Made by a program: the position numbers and the translations under genes. DNA of 64,000 bases, from assembly GCF_008065155.1 (NCBI RefSeq), contig NZ_CP042819.1, forward strand, positions 2,486,922 to 2,550,921. The letters run 5' to 3'. This document shows positions 58,312 through 64,000 of the stretch, piece by piece. The notes beneath the pieces are model-generated. The model saw only the letters and a list, made by a program, of their open reading frames with translations. It was not told the DNA's origin and did no database searches. Each line of letters starts with the position of its first letter. Positions within the stretch are counted from its first letter, which is position 1. The stretch comes from Octadecabacter sp. SW4 (lineage in GTDB: Bacteria; Pseudomonadota; Alphaproteobacteria; Rhodobacterales; Rhodobacteraceae).

Positions 58312-59061
58312 ATGCTTTTGGGACAGATTGCAATAAAGCGTAGGACAGGCGAAGTCATAGAAGCTTTTTCTGTCAGTAGCGATGAGTGGAATGAGATCCG
58401 CCGTGAGGTCATCGGCACCTATCTGATGCCCCAAAGCGAGTGGCCAGCAGTTCCAAAGGTATCAATCAGAGGGCTTCGTTACTTTGCGCATCATCCCGGC
58501 TTTGAAGGAGCGAAGCCTGAGCCAGAAAGCTACGCTCATACACGTCTGAAAATTGACGTTGCGAAAGCGGCGCGCCGTCTTGGCTACCAAGCCGATCTAG
58601 AAGAAGCTGGGACCTGCCCTAAAGGTTCACAATGGCGAGCAGACGTTATGGTTACCGATCACAACAACGCAAAAATAGCCTTTGAAGTTCAGCTATCCAG
58701 TCAGACCTTAAATGAGTATCGGCTCCGAACTGAGCGCTATGTAGCATCAAATATCCGATGTTGCTGGATCTTCCCAAAACGTAAAGGTTCAACGAAACTC
58801 ACCTCGCTAGAACAAGCAATACGCCATGAAAATAAACAGTTTAATGATGAGAGCACGTTGATTCAAATTGCAGACGAACATTTACAAGCCTTGAGCTTCT
58901 TTATGGACAGCAAAGACACTTACCCAGAAGAATTACCCATGCTCCACTTGCATGGCGCTATTGGCCAGAATTCCAACAAGGAGTTTGATGTGGCAATCCT
59001 AAATATAATCAAAAAAAAGACGCGTTGGGAGAGGCCCTATTGGTATTGGAGCGAAATTTGA
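58312..59061 (+). CDS. CoiA-like nuclease
   Basis: 249 residues. The N-terminal half has LRYFAHHPGFEGAKPEPESYAH, the His-rich CoiA segment. The core WRADVMVTDHNNAKIAFEVQLSSQT carries the Asp...Glu-x-Gln active-site pattern of CoiA/restriction-fold nucleases. CoiA was first named for competence, but family members are also found as defence cargo. The ATG follows GAGGTC. The gene is the sole content between the two 67-bp direct repeats, so it looks like a removable cargo unit added behind the replication module. Codon use is AT-rich like the rest of the element. Confidence 0.78.
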   Translation: MLLGQIAIKRRTGEVIEAFSVSSDEWNEIRREVIGTYLMPQSEWPAVPKVSIRGLRYFAHHPGFEGAKPEPESYAHTRLKIDVAKAARRLGYQADLEEAGTCPKGSQWRADVMVTDHNNAKIAFEVQLSSQTLNEYRLRTERYVASNIRCCWIFPKRKGSTKLTSLEQAIRHENKQFNDESTLIQIADEHLQALSFFMDSKDTYPEELPMLHLHGAIGQNSNKEFDVAILNIIKKKTRWERPYWYWSEI

Positions 59062-59128
59062 AAGATAAGTACGCAGGGCCTGATCGACTAGCGGTCTAGC
59101 GCGATTAGCAGCATTGGGCGGCGGGTTT
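59062..59128 (+). repeat. 67-bp direct repeat, copy 2
   Basis: Identical to 58095-58161 and begins directly after the CoiA-like stop codon. It repeats the end of the DUF3987 gene as dead sequence. Confidence 0.9.
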
Positions 59129-59207
59129 GCCCGCGCCACACTTCATAGTAGGCGGGTAGCACGTTATCATGTTAGCCATTTAGCCAGACCAAGCTTTAGG
59201 CGAAAAA

Positions 59208-60392
59208 GTGACACGCATAAAAATCAATGCAGACAGTCAAGAAACGAAAGATTTTCGCTACATGGTTGGTGATGATCACTTTGAGAGAGCGCTGGTAGAT
59301 ACTGCAACCAATCATATCGACACGGCTTTCCAAAAGGTTTTCGGTCAAAACCTACTTAAGATCCAGTTCACGTCTCGAGGGCATTCGGTTTGGTCGCCCT
59401 TTTGGCTAGAAGCAAATAAACGCAACCTAGCTACGATTATGGAACAGGAACTTGTTCGCATCGTCGGAATAAGGCCAGTGATCGACCTTCCTCTTGATTT
59501 TGATGAAGCTATTGATCTTGAGCAAGATCAAAAAGTTGGGGATCTCTCTGGCTTTATGACGCTGTGCGAGGCCAGTAAGAGTATCCCGCCTGCTATCAAG
59601 ATTAAACGGATGAAAAAGTGGAAGCGACTTACGGTTTCGTTTCTAGAAGTCTATGTTCCTGCGGATATCTTTCCTTGGCGAGACATAGATCCAAGAAGCT
59701 GTAGTTGCCCCAAGTGTGCGCTAATCCCACAGCAAGGCATCATACCTAGTTTCTATTGTGGTATCTGCGGCGACGGTTTTTGGTGTTCTTGCATGTCGTG
59801 CGCCGTTGAGAAACTCTTAGTAAGGACAAATTATGACCGAGGCCCCATCCAAAAGTTAATTGAAACAGCAGAACAGCGCGATGGCGTATGTCACCTTTGC
59901 CGTGGCGTGCCCGTTACATCATTGAGCACGAACCAAGAAGGTGAAATCTCTTCACTCATGTCTCGGTATCACGAATACCGCCATGTCGCAGCAATTGAAC
60001 ACGATGGGGACTGGCGCGCAGGTGAGAACGCGCTTCGAGAGCGGCTAGGGATACCGAAAATTGGGGAGGGGTGGATTGGCGAAGCACTACTTCTCAACAG
60101 GATAATTTCGCTTTTTCCAGATGAAGAAATTATCCATCAAGGCTCGCCAAGTTGGCTAGGACGGCAACGGTTTGACGTTTGGATCCCGCGTTTGAAAGTC
60201 GCCGTTGAATACAACGGCGAACAGCACTACGCGCCAGTCAGTCAGTTTGGGGGCGATGCTGGCTTTCAAGCCACTCGCATGAGAGACGCGAAGAAAAGAC
60301 AGCTATGCGCTGAAAACGGAGTGCGGATGGTTGAGATCGCTTACAATGAAGCGCTGACAGATGATCAACTTCTAGACTTGATCAATGGATAG
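59208..60392 (+). CDS. Zinc-finger protein with C-terminal PD-(D/E)xK nuclease domain
   Basis: 394 residues from a GTG with TAGGCG upstream. About 1-155 is an unrecognised region. A dense cysteine cluster at about 165-200 (CSCPKC, CGICGDGFWCSCMSC) and CHLC at about 227-230 should bind zinc. About 285-394 looks like a restriction-endonuclease fold: GEALLLNRI (Glu), RFDVWIPRLKVAVEYNGEQHY (Asp and Glu-x-Asn) and RDAKKRQLC (Lys). Likely a DNA-targeting nuclease; known families with this order I cannot name. The GIY-YIG gene follows, its possible long start overlapping by eight bases, so the pair is probably co-expressed. Confidence 0.75.
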   Translation: MTRIKINADSQETKDFRYMVGDDHFERALVDTATNHIDTAFQKVFGQNLLKIQFTSRGHSVWSPFWLEANKRNLATIMEQELVRIVGIRPVIDLPLDFDEAIDLEQDQKVGDLSGFMTLCEASKSIPPAIKIKRMKKWKRLTVSFLEVYVPADIFPWRDIDPRSCSCPKCALIPQQGIIPSFYCGICGDGFWCSCMSCAVEKLLVRTNYDRGPIQKLIETAEQRDGVCHLCRGVPVTSLSTNQEGEISSLMSRYHEYRHVAAIEHDGDWRAGENALRERLGIPKIGEGWIGEALLLNRIISLFPDEEIIHQGSPSWLGRQRFDVWIPRLKVAVEYNGEQHYAPVSQFGGDAGFQATRMRDAKKRQLCAENGVRMVEIAYNEALTDDQLLDLING

Positions 60393-60426
60393 ATCGACGA
60401 AAGTGGCAAACTTAAGGTCCCAAATC

Positions 60427-60750
60427 ATGGCACGCAAGTTCAGCTATGTGGTCTACAAAATCACATTCCCAAACGGAAAAATTTACATCGGGAAAGATAT
60501 TGGCAAAGATGGGCATACGATACGGTACTTTGGGAGCTGGAATTTTGCCCGCGTCGAAGCCGACTTCACTAAAGATGAACTGAGAGACTTCACCATACGT
60601 CGAGAAATCCTGTTTGAAGGCCCCGACAAAGTAGAAGTTGGGCGGCGAGAAATGGCTCTGATCGTTGAGCACGGGGCAAACGATCCTGAGCGAGGCTACA
60701 ATACTGTGCCGAAATTTAGATCGACCAACGAAACGTCAGAGCAAATCTAG
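60427..60750 (+). CDS. GIY-YIG nuclease-like protein
   Basis: 107 residues from MARKFSYVVYKITFPNGKIYIGK, where VVY and YIG mark the two core strands. An IRYFGSW segment follows, as in phage Seg-type homing nucleases, then RREILFE, EMALIVEHGAND and YNT for the catalytic Arg, Glu and Asn. The ATG at 60427 has AAGG nine bases upstream; ATG 60385 would add 14 residues and overlap the upstream gene. Short for the fold, with no extra DNA-binding domain. Last gene before the right arm repeats and tRNA. Confidence 0.75.
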   Translation: MARKFSYVVYKITFPNGKIYIGKDIGKDGHTIRYFGSWNFARVEADFTKDELRDFTIRREILFEGPDKVEVGRREMALIVEHGANDPERGYNTVPKFRSTNETSEQI

Positions 60751-60773
60751 TTCCAGCCAGTTCCAGAACGATG

Positions 60774-60795
60774 TGGGGGATCAGGTGGGGGATCA
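60774..60795 (+). repeat. Right arm-type repeat pair
   Basis: TGGGGGATCA at 60774 and 60786, 12-base period, same orientation and spacing as the left pair at 53378-53399. It ends 53 bases before the tRNA att copy. Confidence 0.65.
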
Positions 60796-60848
60796 AAAAC
60801 ACCAGATCGTTGTTTTATCAATTAAAAACAACGACTTAGATGATTAAA

Positions 60849-60862
60849 GTGGCGGAGACGAA
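60849..60862. repeat. Right att site copy (tRNA-Ser 3' end)
   Basis: TGGCGGAGACGAAG, covering the tRNA CCA, discriminator, 3' acceptor strand and three T-arm bases (read on the plus strand). Confidence 0.8.
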
Positions 60863-60938
60863 GGGATTCGAACCCTCGAGACCCTTCCGGGCCTACTCCC
60901 TTAGCAGGGGAGCGCCTTCGACCACTCGGCCACGTCTC
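60849..60938 (-). tRNA. tRNA-Ser(GCU), with encoded CCA
   Basis: Minus strand, 90 bases with CCA. Acceptor stem GGAGACG/CGTCTCC, discriminator G, a long variable arm typical of tRNA-Ser, T-loop GGTTCGAATCC and anticodon GCT in the loop CTGCTAA, flanked by CTCCC/GGGAG. Reads AGC/AGU codons. Its 3' end (60849-60862) is the attachment site of the element to its left, and the gene is left intact. Confidence 0.95.
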
Positions 60939-61053
60939 CGCTGACCCGTTTAGTGACGCGCGTGGCGGGGGGCAAGTCGAAAAAGGGCAGCTTGCAGTAT
61001 CTTCGTGGGCGCGGGGTGGTGACGCCAGCGACGCGCGCCCCCATCCGGCCCAA

Positions 61054-62151
61054 TCAGGTGTTGAACAGGAAGTGCAGCACATCGCCATCCTTGACGATAT
61101 AGCCCTTGCCTTCGGCGCGCATTTTACCGGCTTCCTTGGCAGGCTGTTCACCGCCCAGGCTGACGAAGTCATCAAAGGCGATCGTCTCGGCGCGGATGAA
61201 CCCTTTTTCGAAATCACCGTGGATCACGCCGGCGGCCTTGGGTGCGGTCGTGCCTGCGCGGATCGTCCAGGCGCGGGCCTCTTTCGGGCCAACGGTAAAA
61301 TAGGTCTCAAGGTGCAGCAACTGATATCCCGCTTCGATCAGGCGGTCCAAACCGGCCTCGGCCAGACCCATTTCGGTCAGGAACATCTCGGCCTCATCGG
61401 CGTCCAGCTGGCTGATTTCCTCCTCGATCTGGGCGCTGATGATGACATGGGCGTTGCCCTCGGCGGCGGCCATTTCGGCAACGGCAGCGGAATGGGCATT
61501 GCCGGACACGCTTTCGTCCTCGCCCACGTTGCAGACATAAAGAACCGGCTTGGTCGTGAGCAGTTGCAACATCTTCCACTGCTTGGCGTCATCTGCGTCA
61601 ACCTCGACCAGACGGGCGGGTTTGCCGTCTTCAAGCACCGTTTGGGCGGCCTTGAGCAGACGTTCCTGTTGCACCGCTTCCTTGTCGCCGCCGCGCACCT
61701 TGCGGGTGATATTGACCAGACGCTTTTCGATGCTTTCCAGATCGGCCAGCATCAGTTCGGTTTCAATCGTGGCGGCATCGGCGACCGGATCAACGCGCCC
61801 CTCGACATGGGTCACATCGCCGTCCTCGAAACAGCGCAGCACATGGGCAATCGCGTCCACCTCGCGGATATTGGCCAGAAACTGGTTGCCCAGCCCCTCG
61901 CCCTTGCTGGCGCCCTTCACAAGGCCCGCGATATCCACAAATGTCATGCGGGTGGGAATGATCTGTTTCGATCCGGCAATCGCCGCCAGTTGGTCCAGCC
62001 GTTTATCGGGCACAGCCACATCGCCGACGTTGGGTTCAATCGTACAAAACGGAAAGTTCGCCGCTTGCGCCGCCGCCGTGCGAGTGAGCGCATTAAACAA
62101 AGTCGATTTGCCCACGTTCGGCAAACCCACGATACCCATCTTGAAACCCAT
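61054..62151 (-). CDS. ychF: Obg-like ATPase YchF
   Basis: 365 residues. Starts MGFKMGIVGLPNVGKSTLFNALT with the P-loop, has the family FPFCTIEPNVGDV, VDIAGLVKGASKGEGLGNQFL switch region, a coiled-coil insertion and the C-terminal TGS domain ending in FLFNT. It prefers ATP and acts on ribosomes and oxidative-stress control. Start chosen at 62151 because GGAG lies eight bases before it; the ATG at 62157 would leave only two. Divergent from trpA. Confidence 0.94.
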   Translation of the reverse strand: MGFKMGIVGLPNVGKSTLFNALTRTAAAQAANFPFCTIEPNVGDVAVPDKRLDQLAAIAGSKQIIPTRMTFVDIAGLVKGASKGEGLGNQFLANIREVDAIAHVLRCFEDGDVTHVEGRVDPVADAATIETELMLADLESIEKRLVNITRKVRGGDKEAVQQERLLKAAQTVLEDGKPARLVEVDADDAKQWKMLQLLTTKPVLYVCNVGEDESVSGNAHSAAVAEMAAAEGNAHVIISAQIEEEISQLDADEAEMFLTEMGLAEAGLDRLIEAGYQLLHLETYFTVGPKEARAWTIRAGTTAPKAAGVIHGDFEKGFIRAETIAFDDFVSLGGEQPAKEAGKMRAEGKGYIVKDGDVLHFLFNT

Positions 62152-62272
62152 CTGCATGACTCCGGCTTGATTGTTTGCGCGCTTCTACGGCGCGGCTGGC
62201 AACACCGCAAGGCACCCCTTGATTTTCCCGCCCTCATGACGCACACCGCCTGTGATTTGCACGGGGACAGAC

Positions 62273-63064
62273 ATGACACGGATCGACGCCGAATTCGCCG
62301 AACTTCAGGCCGCGGGCAAAAAGGCGTTTGTTGCCTATGTCATGGCGGGCGACCCCGATTATGACACCTCGCTCGAGATCGTGCGCGGGTTGCCGGGTGC
62401 GGGCGTGGATATCATCGAACTTGGCATCCCCTTTACCGATCCGATGGCCGACGGCCCGACGATCCAACTGGCAGGCCAGCGCGCGTTGGAGGCCGGGCAA
62501 ACCCTGGAAAAGACCCTGCAAATCGCGCGTGAATTGCGCAAGGAAAACGACACGACGCCGATCGTGCTGATGGGCTATTATAACCCGATCTATTCGCGCG
62601 GCGTCGATCGCTTCCTCAAGGACGCAGTGGCCGCAGGGATCGATGGGCTGATCATCGTCGATCTGCCCCCCGAAGAGGACAGCGAATTGTGCATCCCCGC
62701 GCAGGCCGCGGGCATCAACTTCATCCGCCTTGCCACCCCCACGACGGACGACAAACGCCTGCCAAAAGTGCTGCAAAACACATCCGGTTTCGTCTATTAT
62801 GTCTCGATCACCGGCATCACTGGTGCGGCAGCAGCCCAAGCCGCAGATGTGGCCCCCGAAGTGGCGCGTATCAAAGCCAAGACCGACCTGCCCGTGATCG
62901 TCGGCTTTGGCGTGCGCACGCCTGAAGCGGCACAAGATATCGCCGCCGTGGCCGATGGCACCGTGGTCGGGTCAGCCATCGTCGAACGGATTGGCAAAGG
63001 CGACAGCCCCGCCGATGTCCTGGCCTTTGTCAAATCCCTCGCCGACGGCGCACACCGCGCCTGA
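62273..63064 (+). CDS. trpA: Tryptophan synthase alpha subunit
   Basis: 263 residues, normal length. [15 protein letters not shown] near the start, then [19 protein letters not shown] with the catalytic Glu and Asp. SITGITGAA and the phosphate site [11 protein letters not shown] follow in order. It cleaves indole-3-glycerol phosphate to indole and glyceraldehyde 3-phosphate. ATG at 62273 follows GGGGACAGAC. trpB is not in the window. Confidence 0.95.
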   Translation: MTRIDAEFAELQAAGKKAFVAYVMAGDPDYDTSLEIVRGLPGAGVDIIELGIPFTDPMADGPTIQLAGQRALEAGQTLEKTLQIARELRKENDTTPIVLMGYYNPIYSRGVDRFLKDAVAAGIDGLIIVDLPPEEDSELCIPAQAAGINFIRLATPTTDDKRLPKVLQNTSGFVYYVSITGITGAAAAQAADVAPEVARIKAKTDLPVIVGFGVRTPEAAQDIAAVADGTVVGSAIVERIGKGDSPADVLAFVKSLADGAHRA

Positions 63065-63197
63065 TCCCCTTTTTCTTCCAGAATAATTTCCGCCGGAGGC
63101 TGCGCGCGTCGCGTCCTTGTGCGGCGTTGATGGTTCTTGCCCAAACCTTGGCAAATTGGTAACAGAACCTCACCAATATCGCGCGAAAGGCCCTGCC

Positions 63198-64000
63198 ATG
63201 CCCGTCATCACCTCAATCGACGATCTGAAACGCATCTATAAGCGCCGCACGCCGAAAATGTTTTACGACTACGCCGAAACCGGCAGTTGGACGGAACAAA
63301 CGTTTCGCGAAAACACCTCGGATTTTGACCAAATCCGCCTGCGCCAGCGGGTAGCGGTGGATATGACGAACCGCACGACCAAGACGCAGATGATCGGGCA
63401 GGATGTGGCGATGCCCGTGGCCCTTGCCCCTGTTGGGCTGACGGGCATGCAATGCGCCGATGGTGAAATCAAGGCCGCCAAGGCGGCGGAAAAGTTCGGC
63501 GTGCCCTTCACGCTGTCGACCCTCTCGATCTGCTCGATCGAGGACGTGGCGGAAAATACGACCAAACCATTCTGGTTTCAGGTCTATACCCTGAGGGACG
63601 ATGATTTCATGCGCCGCCTGTTTGATCGCGCGCGCGATGCGGGGTGCAGCGCCATCGTCATCACGCTTGATCTGCAAGTGCAGGGCCAGCGCCACAAAGA
63701 CCTCAAGAACGGGCTTTCCGCCCCGCCGAAACTGACAATGGCCAGTATTGCGAACCTTGCAACCAAATGGTCCTGGGGATTGCAGATGTTGCAAACCAAG
63801 CGGCGCACGTTCGGCAATGTGATCGGCCATGCCAAGGGTGTCTCTGATCCGTCGTCCCTGTCGTCCTGGATCGCCGAAGCCTTCGATCATGCCCTTGATT
63901 GGAAGCGCGTCGCCGAATTGATGAAAATGTGGGGCGGCAAGGTGATCCTCAAGGGGATCATGGACGTCGAAGACGCCAAAATGGCCGCCAAACTGGGCGC
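63198..64000 (+). CDS. LldD-like FMN-dependent alpha-hydroxy acid dehydrogenase (3' end beyond window)
   Basis: 267 codons visible, open to the window end. It starts MPVITSIDDLKRIYKRRTPK and has FYDYAETGSWTE, the FMN-binding PVALAPVGLTGM, WFQVYTLRD, VITLDLQVQGQRHKD and GGKVILKGIMDVEDA. The family oxidises L-lactate or related hydroxy acids to the keto acid with FMN, passing electrons to the respiratory chain. The catalytic His lies past the window. The substrate (lactate, glycolate or mandelate-type) cannot be decided from this part. Confidence 0.9.
   Translation, partial: MPVITSIDDLKRIYKRRTPKMFYDYAETGSWTEQTFRENTSDFDQIRLRQRVAVDMTNRTTKTQMIGQDVAMPVALAPVGLTGMQCADGEIKAAKAAEKFGVPFTLSTLSICSIEDVAENTTKPFWFQVYTLRDDDFMRRLFDRARDAGCSAIVITLDLQVQGQRHKDLKNGLSAPPKLTMASIANLATKWSWGLQMLQTKRRTFGNVIGHAKGVSDPSSLSSWIAEAFDHALDWKRVAELMKMWGGKVILKGIMDVEDAKMAAKLG

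Larger units (their letters stand above)
53245..60862. mobile_element. Integrative element at tRNA-Ser(GCU), P4-like gene plan
   Basis: Bounded by 14-base direct repeats TGGCGGAGACGAAG at 53245-53258 and 60849-60862; the right copy is the 3' end of tRNA-Ser including its CCA. The 7.6-kb interior has integrase, an unknown, AlpA, a 52-residue ORF, Toprim primase, DUF3987 helicase-like protein, then a cargo of nuclease-like genes, all on the plus strand. Arm-type repeat pairs stand at both ends. No capsid, tail, conjugation or relaxase genes are present, so it must rely on a helper for spread. Composition is visibly richer in A and T than the flanks. Confidence 0.85.

Noticed and set aside
61072..62364. 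430-residue plus-strand ORF
   Set aside because: Antisense to ychF and running into trpA; no motifs.

Overview
The window looks like a marine Roseobacter-type alphaproteobacterium (Rhodobacteraceae). The reasons are high-GC coding sequence, beta-hydroxyaspartate cycle genes, neighbouring ycjX and TIGR01620-type genes, many ABC importers for small organics, a DMGDH-like FAD enzyme and a large RTX protein. All names come from reading translated sequence; no database search was run.

Layout. (1) 1-4124: bhcABCD, the beta-hydroxyaspartate cycle that turns glyoxylate into oxaloacetate. (2) 4296-12803: a purine/ureide block with an NCS2 permease, ureidoglycolate lyase, a PuuE-UraD fusion, HIU hydrolase, a LysR regulator, the urate hydroxylase PuuD, an FAD monooxygenase and an SDR. 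Ureidoglycolate lyase releases glyoxylate, the substrate of the adjacent cycle, so blocks 1 and 2 make metabolic sense together. (3) 12795-25191: housekeeping genes, namely a TIGR01620-type/YcjX pair, truA, a three-gene unit with an M19 dipeptidase, tamA-tamB and a DUF1127 peptide. (4) 25302-34307: an Opp/Dpp-type ABC importer divergent from a DMGDH-like FAD oxidoreductase and its TetR regulator. (5) 34304-38626: a giant RTX protein. (6) 38953-51750: a 13-gene co-oriented catabolic cluster, mostly with overlapping start and stop codons. It holds a CUT1 sugar-type ABC importer, three SnoaL/NTF2-fold proteins, a HisD/HpsN-like dehydrogenase, an SDR, LacI, a bicupin, a MetE-like methyltransferase and an alpha/beta hydrolase. 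I know of no described pathway with this set. (7) About 52000-60862: accessory DNA stacked against the 3' end of tRNA-Ser(GCU). It has a remnant with an HNH nuclease, then an intact-looking integrative element (53245-60862) with tyrosine integrase, AlpA, Toprim primase, DUF3987 and a cargo of three different nuclease-like proteins. (8) 60849-64000: tRNA-Ser, ychF, trpA and the start of an lldD-like gene.

Two genes (TIGR01620-type near 13720 and a SnoaL-type gene near 41988) appear broken by one missing base in a run of four G/C. In both cases the ATGA overlap with the neighbour only works in the repaired frame, so sequencing error and true mutation both need considering.

The best candidates for undescribed biology are the nuclease cargo at 58312-60750 (one gene bracketed by a perfect 67-bp direct repeat) and the HisD/SnoaL/CUT1 catabolic cluster with its 11-bp iteron array and candidate LacI operator.
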